From contig JBCFYV010003508.1 in assembly GCA_039000515.1 (NCBI GenBank), positions 46,523,265 to 46,587,264 of the forward strand: DNA of 64,000 nt, read 5' to 3'. The notes below the pieces were generated by a model that ran no database searches, was not told the DNA's origin, and worked only from the letters and a program-made list of their open reading frames with translations. Positions 1-10,583 of the stretch are shown here, piece by piece. Within the stretch, counting starts at the first letter, position 1, and each line of letters begins with the position of its first letter. A program made the translations under genes and the position numbers. Source of the DNA: Timema cristinae. Taxonomy: Eukaryota; Arthropoda; Insecta; Phasmatodea; Timematidae.

Positions 1-615
1 AATTTGAATCTTATGCTCTCTGATGGACAAAGATGTTTCTCTTTTCTCGATTATGCTGTAACAGTGTTCCTAGTTCCTTATGCCACAGAGAAAGTAACAG
101 TGTATAATATTTTATTTATGATCCTTGCTGAATGTTTCTACAACAATGTATGGACATATTTCGTTTCACAAACCTTACGAGTTTTTAGTAAATGTCTCCT
201 CTTAAGATAAAAAGCGGGAGAAAGACTGTGCGGTCCACCGTAACATATATTATTTACTGAATGAGCAGTAAGCAGTCTTACGACCGAGAGAATATTGTAA
301 AAGTGACCTCACTGGTTCTCGAGCCGCGCCACGTGGAGTGTGGGCGTTGGGGAATTCCTGTGATGCGACCGGCGGTCTATTTACTGCGCATGTCGCGGAC
401 AAAGGGCGAGAAGGGGCGCTGTTGAGTATTGATCGAACCAGCGCCCCGACGCTCCAACGTTTCTCGGAAGTTGTTCATTAAACTCGCCGGTGGCTGCGGC
501 ATTGCGTCTCTCACGTCTTGTGGGAGGGGGGGGGGGGGCTGACATTTACACAGCGCAAAGAACAGGCTTTTGTTACTTTTATATCACACCGTAACGATGA
601 ACAAACGGACTAAAC
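1..615. other. Unique sequence with a CpG-rich segment (~300-530)
   Basis: No gene is recognised. From about 300 to 530 the base composition turns GC- and CpG-rich compared with the AT-rich surroundings. It holds an E-box palindrome (CCACGTGG) near 331 and a G-run near 525-538. This could be a promoter-like island or an unmethylated patch; no start codon or splice pattern supports a gene. Confidence 0.3.
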
Positions 616-628
616 ATCAAGCTCGTAA

Positions 629-904
629 GGTGACCTGGTGATCTATGGGTAAGGTGTTGGACTTCTGTGCTGGGGGTCCGGGGTTCAATCCTCGATCCCG
701 GCACAGATTTATCTGATTACCAAACCCTTCCTTCACCTCTGACAAGACATCTTGTGAATGTGTGGAATGCCAGGCCTCCACCGTGGTTCGGATCCTACGT
801 TAAACTGTAGGTCCTCCATTTCATCTCACAATCACCCTACCATTACACATTAGCGTAAGGGGTACCCGAACGGGTAGTAAGACACGGTGCTAATAATAAT
901 AATA
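629..904 (+). mobile_element. SINE family A, full-length
   Basis: tRNA-derived SINE. The head GGTGACCTGGTG... carries an A-box-like stretch and the B-box-like GGTTCAATCC (pol III internal promoter). The body contains CACCGTGGTTCGGATCC. The 3' tail carries the hairpin ACCCGAACGGGT and ends in (TAA)n. It is flanked by a perfect 12-bp target-site duplication, ATCAAGCTCGTA, at 616-627 and 905-916, which proves retroposition. This is the best-defined copy of family A. Confidence 0.93.
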
Positions 905-916
905 ATCAAGCTCGTA

Positions 917-1302
917 TTCTCGTATTCTCTGGTTTACCGTTAATGGGGTAGGAAGGGGGTTTCGATTTCCGTCTGGGTTTAATTAAGTAGTTTATCCTAG
1001 TTAGCTTCCCAATCTACCTCTACGAAAATGTGTGTACATTTCCTCTAAATTCTACCTTCCTGATCCCTGGTCATTTAACGAGGAGTCCCAGGAATTTATC
1101 TCGGCTGAATGCAACGGTTCTCTATATCCCACGTGTGTGTTATATTAATGAGGGTTTCCCATCCTCCTTCCACACAAATGAGGGTGCTGTTTTTTATAAA
1201 CAACCCTTCTCATTCCTACTATGTGTATTAAGTTGTTAATAATTATTCCTGTATTGACCACACAAATAGAACAAGAAATGAACCAAGTATTTCAATCGAT
1301 AA
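917..1302. other. Intergenic sequence, nothing recognised
   Basis: AT-rich sequence without a gene. Short stretches near 960-1030 and 1090-1200 resemble degraded SINE body of the B/C type (for example 'tctacctctacgaaaatg', 'tcattcctac'), but too weakly to place a copy. Confidence 0.3.
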
Positions 1303-1455
1303 CACGTCTGACCACTGAACTAGGGCTCTTGGGTTCGATTCTTAGGGAGTCCGAACAATCTATTATTGGTGAAATCGGGACTTACCCTTTTTCCCAATGT
1401 CGAATCAACGGCTCGAGGTCTGGATGTTGGATATTTTCTAGAATACGTTAGTTTG
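1303..1455 (+). mobile_element. SINE family E, diverged and 3'-truncated
   Basis: The stretch has a tRNA-like head with a B-box-like GGTTCGATTC near 1332. A body like other E copies follows ('attggtgaaatcgggac', 'atcaacggctcgagg', 'tctagaatacgttag'). It ends where E copies normally continue into 'gatataatcagtcggttc'. It is strongly diverged, so the ends are approximate. Confidence 0.5.
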
Positions 1456-1770
1456 GTTATTATAAAAGACATAGCTAGCAACTCTCAAAGTACCGATAGC
1501 GTAGTAATTAAAGGTTAACAACATTTCCCGGTAATTCTTCAATCGGAAAATGTTCAGTTAGAATTTTCAGATGATTGAATCACAGGAGAAGCGGATGGTG
1601 TTCATAAAGACTTTGAATATAATATTACGATATCTGGATACTTCTGACAATCAATTGTTTAAAAAAACAATTAATACCCCTCTACCCCCCTTTACCACCG
1701 CTAAAAAATAATAGTATTTTAAAAATAGGTTTCCTTTAAAATTAGTGTTAAACAACGTTGATTAAATATA
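1456..1770. other. AT-rich intergenic
   Basis: AT-rich sequence with no ORF, splice pattern or recognisable repeat. Confidence 0.3.
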
Positions 1771-1975
1771 CTCACTTCAGTGACCACATGTTCTAAGGCG
1801 CTACTCTCACAGTAGACTAGACTGCCGATGACGGGGAGATCGAGGTTCGAATCTCGGTAGTTTTTTTTTTTTTCAAAATGGTTGTCTACGCTACAAATTC
1901 TACTTTTATCATCCTCTACCCCGTTAGAGTAATTATAATATAACCTGAACAGGTATTAAGACGCGGTGCTAAAAG
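1771..1975 (+). mobile_element. SINE family C, internally shortened
   Basis: The head has 'gaccacatgttctaaggcgc' (A-box region) and the strong B-box GAGGTTCGAATCTC near 1849. Next come a T-run, a short body and the common A/B/C tail ('agacgcggtgctaaaa') with a mutated hairpin (CTGAACAGG). Confidence 0.85.
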
Positions 1976-2227
1976 AAAACAGTTGATTGCATCTAGAACC
2001 AAAAGTACGGACGTTACGGTCTGTGAGAGCAAGGGTCGTGTGTTCACAAAGATGACTGTCCAGCGAGTTATCGAACATTACATAAATATCTAATGACTAA
2101 CAGCAGCATCCCTTGTGAAGGTCTACACTCCGGCTGAGGCAAACATGTTCAGTCCGTTCACATGGGACCCGGCCGGACGTTCAGACGAGCAAAGTTTGAC
2201 AAAATCAAATGCACTTGTTTGTTTTTA

Positions 2228-2483
2228 ACACCGCGTCTTATTAACCCGTTCGGGTTATTACGCTTATGGTACCATTTACTCTAATGGGATGAGGATGATT
2301 ACATTAATAGGAGATTTACTCGCACTTGCGTGGAAGGAGAGTGGAAAACTATTCAGGAAAAAAAACACTCTAAATACACCCGACAGAGATTCAAACCTGG
2401 ATCTCCCCGTCATCGGTGGTCTAGTCTACTGCGAAAGTAGCGCGTTAGACCCTATCATGTGTACATCGAGGTGGGTAGGTGGT
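2228..2483 (-). mobile_element. SINE family C (reverse)
   Basis: The reverse-strand copy begins at its 3' tail (ACCGCGTCTTATTAACCCG) with the hairpin ACCCGTTCGGGT. It runs through 'cacttgcgtggaaggagag' to a tRNA-like head near 2390-2480 (GATTCAAACCTGGATC is the B-box complement). It lies about 250 bp from a forward C copy, as a diverged inverted pair. Confidence 0.85.
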
Positions 2484-2721
2484 AATTAATGTTTTTTTAA
2501 ATCTTATTAATAATCCACAGTCTTTCAGGGACATCGTCTAAATGGGTTTCTTGAATATTTTCAACTTTTGCACTTTATTTATTTTGTTTTAATTGACGGA
2601 ACTACGACAGCTATTCGCTAGTTTACACTATGTAAAAACAACTAAGATATAATCCTTAAGGACAAACTAATGGAATAGTTCAAATATATTTAAATAGTTA
2701 ATGATGATGATTAAATTGATC

Positions 2722-3035
2722 AACCTCTTGCTCTAGTGGTCAGCATTCTTGGCTATTAATCTAAATAGCCCGTGTTCGATTTCCGGCTGGTACCTTGAGT
2801 ATTTTTTCCTTTAAAGGAAATTACCCCAATGGTCACCAAGGTTTGGTTAGTTAGGCTTTAATTAGGTTTAAGTGCTTCCACTGGTCACATACCCTCATAC
2901 TCACTATCACCCTCATTATTATTGCTACTGCCTCCACTACGAGTGGGTGGTGTGGCCACGATAGGGGGGGGGGGTGTCTGGATTGTAGCTAACATGCATA
3001 CATGCCAATACTGCTGATAACGTACTGATAATACA
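2722..3035 (+). mobile_element. SINE-like family F (tRNA-headed)
   Basis: The head 'ctctagtggtcagcattc' with a B-box-like GTTCGATTTCC near 2772 is followed by a body ('ttaattaggtttaagtgc', 'gtgtggccacgata') that matches, with divergence, the stretch at 23610-23865. Two related copies with a tRNA-like 5' end are the evidence for a third SINE group. Its 3' end is unclear. Confidence 0.6.
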
Positions 3036-5318
3036 CTTACTGTTTGATCTATCTGATGTTCAGTTTAGATTACATTTTGCGTGGTGCGTGGTCGAACTTC
3101 GGCGGAGGGGGGTGTGCTAACGATCCTCAACTGTTTCTTTTTGTTGGTTGGTTCTAATCAATAACACTATTTATATTAATACTAATATAATATTGATACC
3201 AAAATATATTGTCGATATAATTTAGTTTCTCACCTTCCAATACATGGTTTGATTTGCAGAAGTTAGTATATCTGATCTATAATATTGCGGCGAATTTAAA
3301 ATTGTTTAAAATTTGTATCTAAATTTGTTATTAAAAACTAGTATTAGTATTTTCTGTAAACAACATACTAGACTGTTTTTAAGTATAAATCTTTGAACGG
3401 ATAATAAAAACCAGAACATTAACTCCATCGATTATGTTGATTCGATTGTCTGTGACTATTCTGAAGCTGTGTTGCGTGTTGCTGTGTTGACGCATCATCG
3501 TTTCAATTTCTGATGGGATCGCCGGCAGTTTTTAACGACACTTTATTGAAACCCTTTATAGTTTATTAAGAACCGTTGGGACAGAAGGGTTTTTCGACAA
3601 ATAACAACAAACAAAACAAAAACTAAGTGAAGTGTCCGCGTTGTTCTATAAGATACAAACATTTGATTCATTAGGGAGTAGTAAAGTGAGAAACAGTTTA
3701 TTTGGAATGTGGTGATAGTTCACAGAATGGCATGGACAGTGTCTTTATCTAATTGTTTAGTTGATTTGTTGCGAGATTGACTATCTCTGTCTCTCTTATC
3801 TGTGACGGACTTGTAAGATAAGTGAGTTATCAGAGTGATTATAATCAGTTAACTGGAATCACAATTCCTGTACGACAACAAAGGAAAACTTTGCGACAGG
3901 TAACTCTGACGAGATAGGATTTATTTTCTAATCATTATTACGTTAGACACAAGTATTAAAGGCCGAATCTAGAATTTCTTTCGGTGTTGGGGGGAGTGGG
4001 TGTCATTCTTTAAATATTTCCCGACGACGATGCTCTTTTCAAGACTAAATAGTGGGGAAAAGGGGGTGGATGAATCTGATTTACACGGAGAGAAAAATAT
4101 ATTGAAAGTAGATCCATTCTTGCGTTCACTAATGATTTATATACTTTTTATGACTTTTAATATAAAATTTACTAATTTTATAAACATTTTTATAAAAACA
4201 TATATTTTATATTATAAGTCATAAAATGTAACTCATATTAATTATACTAGTGAATGCAAGCATGGGTCAACTATAATATATATATTTTTTACAAAATGTT
4301 GACATATTTTTATCTCCGTGTGTGGAGGAATTCCTGAGTATATTACATATTATTACTCACAATGTTTAGTCCGGTTAAGAAAGCGAAACTGAAAATTAAT
4401 TACTACTGTATTTTTTTAACTATGAATTTATTACTTCTAAATTTTTTTAATAATTTTTATTTTGTTTAGATTTCGATAGGTTGGGCTTCAGCCCCACGAG
4501 CCATCCCCCCCCTCCCCCCATCTCCCCGATACGTGCTTGCTTATTAACGTATTTATCTGAAGGTTAGTTAGCTTAGACCACGTGCACCAGCATTAGAGAG
4601 AGGATATAAAAAAATATATAAGTTAAATGAGGTCGACATTTAAGACCAGTTTTTTAACTTAATATAGATTATAGAGATCAATATATTTTTTTTAATTTCT
4701 TTAAAAACCTAATGCAATTATTAAAATTAAAACATTTTGTTTTGTTTTTATAGTGTTTATTGTAAGCATTTAAGTGAAGCTATTTTTTTCATCCACTTGC
4801 TTAGTGAGATATTTATAATGGCCACAACCGCTATATCTAATGCCTCGTACTGATTGGGGATGCTTACGTACTGAATTCGGTAGAGATCCCCGTGCGTTAG
4901 ACCAATTATATTGGTGATTACTTGCAAAACAGATATCATGGAAACTTGTGCGTAATTTGGTAGCAGTGCAGTGATAGGAGAGGGGTGATTATTACAGAAG
5001 CATGTACAAAAAAAAGATAAGATAATGGTAAGTATTCTTACATTATCAAATTGAACAACGATTTCCCTGGTTTTTAAACAAAATGCTGGTCAGCATTAAC
5101 CACTTCTTGTTGAAAGGTTCCTTGGCCATGGCGAGCCTCGACCTATCTCTTTGCTAGCAGACTAGCAGAGTACTTTCAAACTGCTATATGTTTTCCAAAT
5201 CCTGTTTTCCAATTTTGATTTACAACGGCTCTTCATTTTATTTAAAATCCCATCACATTTTTGACTCCTCAATTTTGATCTTCATGCCATATCTTCTCCA
5301 TCAACCTGTCCATCATCT
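3036..5318. other. Long AT-rich intergenic stretch
   Basis: No supported gene. The ORFs at 4000-4224 and 4757-4939 (-) are short, AT-biased and lack splice or start context. A consensus-like donor (ATG|GTAAGTA) sits near 5029, preceded by an AG at about 4991, but the resulting stretch is tiny and not convincing. No dispersed repeat seen elsewhere in the window occurs here. Confidence 0.35.
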
Positions 5319-5326
5319 TCTGCAAC

Positions 5327-5663
5327 CAAGGCCGTAGCCAGCCAGTAATTTCAGGGGAGTGAGGGGGGTGTTTGGTGGGCACATTCCCCAATTGCTGGAA
5401 GCTAGAAAATATTATAAATATTAAACAGCTATAGAAGCTCTTTGAAGTGTTTTTTTTTCATGGTAAAATAACCCCTAGCTTCCGATGGCTAGGAAAATTT
5501 CTAAATATTAAATACCTCTAGAAGCTCTCTGAAGTGTTTTTTTTACCGTAGCACAGTCCCCTAATTTGTATTTGTATCTTAATTTTGATATTTGAACCAT
5601 AATTAAAGCCATATATATTTTGTTCATAAAATTTGAACCCCCCCCTCCCCGGCTACGGCCATG
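5327..5663. mobile_element. hAT-like MITE, copy 1
   Basis: Non-autonomous DNA element. The ends are inverted: CAAGGCCGTAGCCAG on the left and GGCTACGGCCATG on the right. It is flanked by 8-bp direct repeats, TCTGCAAC (5319-5326) and CCTGCAAC (5664-5671), one mismatch apart. An 8-bp duplication with a CA..G start is the hAT signature. The interior holds two diverged copies of a ~100-bp block ('tagaagctct(t/c)tgaagtg'). It has no transposase ORF. Confidence 0.8.
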
Positions 5664-5671
5664 CCTGCAAC

Positions 5672-6344
5672 TCTGCCTTTATTTTGTTCAGCAATGCTAA
5701 TAAAACATAGTAAAAATAAAATTCATCGCTAACCACGAAACAAGTTTGTTATTTTTTTTTAAAGGCTCTTCCTGCCAAAATGCTTTTCTGAAGCCACCTT
5801 GGTCTCGGTCTTCAAAGTGTTTATCAAGAAAGGTCTCTTCTATCTGTCCTCTTCGAGCAACAGGTGTCGGACGGAACGTGACTCATACCTCGCTTGCCTG
5901 GCATGACCAGGGATTGTTAATTATCTCTTGTTTTTATTTTGGTCAAGTCCGAGAAAATAATAATAATAAAAGATGTTAATGTGAGATAACTTAGCGGGGT
6001 TTTGTCTGTGCGACCGCCTGCGTCCATGTGCGTGTGCGGTCTATTCCTGAATACCCCTTTACATCACTTCTCTTGTGTTATCGTGAGCGAGTCTTAACAC
6101 CCGTCCGGGATAACTACATACACTAGAGTAGAGATGCTAGACGGAAAATTTGCCCCATATTTTTTCCCCCGGAAAATTGTCAACTATTATTTCTGTAAAA
6201 TAATTTCAACTGGTTAAATGGAACTAATGTCAAGGTTTATATTTAATATTAATATCTTCTAAGGGCGTTAGCACCAGAAACAACTTCACACGAGCTTCGG
6301 TGGTCGCACGGTCTACATGTATCGTATTTACTTGGAAAAGAGAA
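5672..6344. other. Intergenic, no gene; SINE head fragment near 6297-6320
   Basis: No coding signal is convincing; the 77-codon ORF at 5746-5979 uses a non-ATG start and has no exon borders. 'cttcggtggtcgcacggtct' near 6297 matches the start of a family C head but is not followed by its body, so it is a fragment at most. Confidence 0.3.
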
Positions 6345-6655
6345 CATTGTTGTAATTTTTTTACATACAATAAATTATTTTATGATTATTTTATCGTATT
6401 TTGAAATATTTAACTGAATAAAATATTTTCATCAACGGCGTGTCTGCATCATTGTAAAAAACTTGTTTACCGTCATGTTCAACCATATGGTTTAGATTCG
6501 TCAGCCGCCATTTTGAAGCTATGTTTGTTAGAAGTTTTTGTGAAAGTGGTGTGAATATTATTTTAAAGTGGAATAAAACGATAAATAAACTTTGAGTCCG
6601 ACCTCAAATAAATGATTTTCGAACTGTCATCCAGGTAAAAACCTATCGTGAACGG
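6345..6655 (-). mobile_element. MITE2, truncated copy (reverse)
   Basis: Read on the minus strand it matches the elements at 24.0-24.8 kb and 53.2-54.2 kb: the terminal 'cgttcacgataggttttt', 'acctggatgacagttcg', then 'ttatttatcgttttattc', 'cttcaaaatggcggctgac' and 'taatcataaaataattta'. Compared with the other copies, ~140 bp beside the terminus are missing and the far terminus is lost. Confidence 0.75.
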
Positions 6656-7105
6656 AATATAGTGTAACTTCAATGCCAGGTAGGAAGGCGAACTCTGCGG
6701 TCAGTTCTAGTTTTCCAACAGATCGATGCGCGGGAGTAATGTAAACGGGGTATAGAGTGAAAAGCGCACGAGATGTGAAGGGGGGAGGGCGGTGCCACAA
6801 GGTATTACAGAGGAAAGGGAAAAGATCAGGAGATTGGGGAGGGGGAGGGAGAAAGACCTGCTAAGAAGAAAAGAAAAAAAGTGGTTGAAAACCTGTGCGA
6901 TGACTCACGGAACTACTGTTTACATTTCATGTAAGACAAAAAATGCGTTGTCTAAAAAAAAAAAATAACCCTCAAACAGAATCTGTGAAATTTGTGTTTT
7001 TGATAAAGACGAGACTTGTCAAATATTATGATAAAAATTAACAATGAATCACAATAGAAAATATATACCGACAATATTTGATCATTTATCTTTGAACACA
7101 ATTAG
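6656..7105. other. Intergenic, purine-rich patch
   Basis: 6775-6890 is strongly purine-rich on the plus strand (runs of G and A, 'ggggagggggagggagaaag'), a possible H-DNA or nucleosome-excluding tract. No gene seen. Confidence 0.3.
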
Positions 7106-7625
7106 TTTGTTTTTTATTTACTTGAAGTATTTAACGCGTACTTTCTGAACCAAATGATTGCAAGGCCGTAGCCAGACAATAATTTCAGGAGGGGGGGGGG
7201 GGGGTTGGGGGCACATCCTCCAATTGCCAGAGGCTAGAAAAAAAATTATAAATGATAAACAGTTCTAGAAGCTCTCTGAAGTGCTTTTTATGGTAACACA
7301 GCCCCCTAATTTGTACTTGTATCTTAATTTTGATATTGTTTGAACCATAAATAAAGCCATATATATTTTGTTTATAAAATTTCGGGGGGAGGGGGGGAGG
7401 TTGAACCCCCATATCCCCTGACCACGAGCTTGACTGATTGTATCAGTACACGACTTATAAACCAACTTAAATCTAGAACGGACACAACACTCGACCCCTG
7501 GCCGTTAATTCATCACTTTGAAAGGCTATACCCACATATCATTAACGATCAATTTTTCGGCCATGTCAGGAATCAATTTGGGACCCTAAGCACAGTGGAC
7601 AGTCACGCTAGCGACTGAGCTAAGG
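7106..7625 (-). mobile_element. SINE family E, split by a hAT-like MITE
   Basis: The tail part lies at 7106-7161 ('cttgaagtatttaacgcg', complement of the D/E tail). The body and head lie at 7433-7625 ('ccgttaattcatcac', 'ttttcggccatg', 'gactgagctaaggtgtcg'). The element at 7162-7432 sits exactly between them. Removing it and one copy of the duplicated site gives a continuous E SINE. Confidence 0.85.
7162..7432. mobile_element. hAT-like MITE, copy 2, nested in SINE E
   Basis: It begins CAAGGCCGTAGCCAG and ends with the degraded complement (CTGACCACGAGCTTG). The interior matches copy 1 at 5327-5663 ('tagaagctctctgaagtg', 'cccctaatttgtacttgt'). The flanks AATGATTG (7154-7161) and ACTGATTG (7433-7440) are an 8-bp site duplication with one mismatch. 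A run of G follows the left end. Confidence 0.82.
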
Positions 7626-7796
7626 TGTCGATCTAGTTTGTTACAAAAGCATTGGTCAATAATCGTATCAGAAGAGAAGGACTAGAGGTGATTGGGAAAT
7701 AGGTCACCTTTTCTTTATTATATTTTGACTCTATGAAAAAGATGGGTTGGGGGTAAAATAAACCTTAATAAACAAATAGAACTGAACAAGTTTGAA

Positions 7797-8034
7797 ATAA
7801 ATGGTCTAACGCGCTACTCTCGCAGTAGACTAGACTGCTATGACGGGAGATCCAGGTTCGATCCCAGTCGGGTGTACTGAGAGGTTTTTTTTTCCAAAAT
7901 AGATTTCCACTCTCTCTTTCCACGCAAATGTAGGTACACTTCCTATAAATATAGCCTTCCTCATCCCTATAAACCATTAGAGATATTAGTACATAAACGT
8001 ATAACCGAACGGGTAGTAAGACGCGATGCTAAAA
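7797..8034 (+). mobile_element. SINE family C
   Basis: The head 'atggtctaacgcgctac', B-box CAGGTTCGATCCC near 7853, a typical body and the tail CCGAACGGGTAGTAAGACGCG are all present. The first ~25 bases of the head are degraded. Confidence 0.88.
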
Positions 8035-8497
8035 AAGAACAGGTATTTATTCTGTAAATGTCGTAATTATATCTTACGGTCAAGGTTGGTGCAGGAGTTA
8101 CACGCCTGACTCTGACGTTTGAGGATCATTTCCTGCAGTGTGAAATGGGGGGGGGGGGGGGAATCAGTTGTCCTTTCACCCAGAATATGTTTTTTCCCTT
8201 CCCCCCCACCCCCTCATCCACCCCAAGCAAAGCGCGCGTATCTTTATAAATATTAGTTTGTTTGATCTGAGGATCTCACGCGGTCGAGCCTCCTAATAAT
8301 ACAAGCGAGGGTGAGTCAGTGTTGTGGGGGGGCGGGGGGAGGGGGGTTACTGCGTCTTCTTCACTAAATAAATATGAAGAAAAACAAACTAATATGATGT
8401 GATGGTTGTGTTTGTCCGTCCGTCTCTTATGTGAATGTGTGAACCCCACCTTCACCCCCACACACCCTTCGTTCACACACAACCTGTGGTTTATTTT
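8035..8497. other. Intergenic; G/C homopolymer-rich, possible tRNA-like fragment
   Basis: 8075-8140 ('cggtcaaggttggtgcagg ... tgaggatcatttcctgc') resembles a degraded tRNA-like head, not of families A-F. It is followed by a G-run (8147-8161), and a second run lies near 8327-8346. These homopolymers can form G-quadruplexes and are also common assembly error points. Confidence 0.3.
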
Positions 8498-8695
8498 AGC
8501 GCCACGTCTTACTACCCGCTCGTGTTATAGCTTATGTACTAATTACACTAGTGGATTTAGGGATTAGGAAGGTTATATTTTGGAGAAAAAAAACCTCAGT
8601 GCATCCGACCGTGATACGAACCTTGACCTTTCCGTCATCGGCAGTCTAGTCTAATGCTAGAATAGCGCCACAGACCGTGCGCCCACCGAAGCTGA
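8498..8695 (-). mobile_element. SINE family C (reverse), diverged
   Basis: Tail complement 'cacgtcttactacccgctcg', body 'ggattaggaaggttatatt', then a tRNA-like head to 'gcgcccaccgaagc'. It forms an inverted pair with the forward copy at 7797-8034. Confidence 0.82.
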
Positions 8696-8801
8696 TTTCA
8701 TTATGTTGAAGGGGATGTCCTTTACAATGGTGTGATATTTCAAAATGAATGCTTTTTTTTTTCACAAACTTGGGAACTAAATCAGTCGTTGATTAAAGTC
8801 T

Positions 8802-8954
8802 TCAAGACATCTTGTGAATGTGGGGAATGCCAGACCTCCACCGTGGTTCGGATTCCACGTTAAACTGTAGGTCCTTCATTTCATCTCACAATCACCCTAC
8901 CATTTCACATTAGCGTAAGTGCGTATAGCCCGAACGGTTAGTAAGACGCGGTGC

Positions 8955-9019
<65 letters not shown>
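8802..9019 (+). mobile_element. SINE family A, 5'-truncated, long (TAA)n
   Basis: The copy starts inside the body ('caagacatcttgtgaatg'); the tRNA-like head is absent. It ends with the usual tail and then an expanded (TAA)n microsatellite at about 8954-9019 (~22 units). 5' truncation is typical of target-primed reverse transcription. Confidence 0.9.
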
Positions 9020-9061
9020 TTAAAGTCTTATTTTGGTGATGAATGGTTAGCTAATTTACAG

Positions 9062-9147
9062 TGTGTCAGCGAGTAATTCAGAGTCTTGTTGGGAAGATGT
9101 CTCTCTGAATCAGCGACTGCAGCTACCTGGGCTGTTTGCCGCCCTCG
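9062..9147 (+). CDS. Candidate internal or 5' exon (unknown gene)
   Basis: The stretch is open in one frame, gives a varied, protein-like reading (starts VSASNSESCWEDVS; ends QLPGLFAAL) and is GC-richer than its surroundings. It is bounded by an AG (ctaatttacag) and by a textbook donor, CTCG|GTGAGT. The acceptor has a poor pyrimidine tract. No homology is recognised, and a 5' UTR exon or chance are equally possible. Confidence 0.22.
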
Positions 9148-9633
9148 GTGAGTCACCGTTTACTGGCTGCGCGCGCACCTCACGTATTGGGGGTTTTTGC
9201 TTCATTGTCTGCACACACGGACCTGTTTTGCGCGCGTTTCCGTTTTAAGCTCTGTAGTGGTCGAACCCTGTGTTTTGAACCCACAATCCTCAGCGAGCAC
9301 TTATGGTAGGAATGTGATAAACTTACGTACAGGAAGGTACAAATAATTGTTTACGTGCGTACTCCTATTTTAAGATAAAAAACACCCAAAAATATTCTAT
9401 TAGTCCACATTATGGATGACATATGTATTTAAAAAAAAATCTTTCCTACTGTCGAATAAAGGGCCAAGCCCATTTTCCCCTTTGATTGTTCTCATATTCT
9501 GCAATTTATACTCAAAATGTATTAATAAGTAAAACAAACTCAAATTCTATGTGTTTTGAATAAAATTAATTGAAATAAGAAACGTTTGTAAATCCATTAC
9601 TTATAATTATGTCGTGTTTATTCAAACTATCTA
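9148..9633. other. Intergenic, no gene seen
   Basis: Beyond the candidate exon the sequence is GC-richer up to ~9250 (CpGs, GCGCGC), then AT-rich. No repeat or further splice pair can be supported. Confidence 0.3.
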
Positions 9634-9847
9634 CAGTAGCTCCATGGCTTCTTTGGTGCTGACTGACAGCTTTGAAAAGTTATCCAGACCAAATTATGTA
9701 TCCCTACGCCAAACCATATGATTTGCAAAAACATGTATTTAGCAGCTGTCACTTCTGACGGTCAAAATTTAGGTATATACCTAAATGTTGACTGTCAGAA
9801 GTAGCTGTGAGCTGTCAGTCAGCACCAAAGAAGCCATGGGGCTACTG
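9634..9847. mobile_element. MITE1 (Tc1/mariner-like), copy 1
   Basis: Non-autonomous element of 214 bp with ~30-bp inverted ends, CAGTAGCTCCATGGCTTC on the left and the complement ending GGGGCTACTG. TA dinucleotides flank both sides (9632-9633, 9848-9849). CAGT termini plus a TA duplication are Tc1/mariner features. The middle contains a palindrome (TTAGGTATATACCTAA). No ORF for a transposase. Confidence 0.9.
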
Positions 9848-10159
9848 TAGATTAACTTGTAGCTAGTATTGCAGTGTATTTTAGAGTAGAGCGGCGCAGC
9901 AAGAAACGTATTTAATTCCGGGACATTTCTGTGTCCCGAATGTGTTTCACCCGGGAAACAGGACACTGAGTTATATTCCGGGGCTGTCCCGGCCAATCCA
10001 AGACGGTTGGCGACCCTAGAAGAGAGACGGGGAGGGAGGGTTTGCTACTAATATATTGGGCTCGTGTGTACCGGGCCGGAATGTCAGAGCGGGAGAAACG
10101 ATTGAATATTTGTCCGCTAGAGGGGTTTCTCGACTGACGTCACAGCAGCGGACACTTAC
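9848..10159. other. Unique, GC-richer flank of a minus-strand exon candidate
   Basis: No repeat known from the window occurs here. It holds TGACGTCA (10135-10142), a perfect CRE palindrome, 16 bp downstream (minus strand) of the donor of the exon candidate at 10160-10271. No gene is proven. Confidence 0.3.
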
Positions 10160-10271
10160 CTGCTGGTGCCAAGATTCTTTGGAACACGGACAATAAGCCC
10201 GCAAATCCGTCCTAAGGAAGCCAAATAAGACTTCTCGAAACTGTCTCGTTAGGTAAAGTTTCACAAACTTC
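10160..10271 (-). CDS. Candidate coding exon (minus strand), possible receptor tail
   Basis: On the minus strand a pyrimidine-rich acceptor (CTCCCTTTCTTAG|G) and a perfect consensus donor (CAG|GTAAGTG) enclose 112 nt. One frame is open: one base, then 37 codons, beginning KFVKLYLTRQFREVLFG and ending YCPCSKESWHQQ. The F-R-x-x-L basic/aromatic run followed by a C-P-C pair resembles the helix-8 and palmitoylation region after TM7 of class A GPCRs; that is inference from pattern only. Neighbouring exons are not visible. It could also be chance, but the paired splice signals are the best on this strand. Confidence 0.4.
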
Positions 10272-10349
10272 CTAAGAAAGGGAGATTTTCGCGAATATCT
10301 CTATTTTCAGAACGTTCAACTCTTACGTCATACTCTAAAGTATAAACGT

Positions 10350-10583
10350 TTATACCGTGATACCCGTCCGGGCTATACGGCATATGTACTAAACACGTTA
10401 GAGAATTAGGGATGAGGAAGGTTGAATTTAGAACAAGTGTACGCGCATTTACGTGAAAGTAAAGTGGAAAACCATTATGAAAACCCACCTTTAGTTAACT
10501 CGACCGGGATTCAAAACCTGACCTCCTTCCATCAGCAGTCTATGCGAGAGTGACACCTTATACCATGCGGCCATTGAAGTAGG
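10350..10583 (-). mobile_element. SINE family C (reverse)
   Basis: Tail complement 'gtgatacccgtccgggcta', body 'ttagggatgaggaaggttg', 'gcatttacgtgaaagtaaa', then a head complement ending 'ccatgcggccattgaag'. Confidence 0.85.

Noticed and set aside
5029..5036. Consensus donor ATG|GTAAGTA as end of an exon
   Set aside because: The only nearby acceptor gives a ~35-nt A-rich stretch with no coding character.
8947..9019. (TAA)n runs as independent microsatellite loci
   Set aside because: Nearly all long (TAA)n or (TTA)n runs in the window are the 3' ends of SINE A or B copies, so they are annotated with those elements.
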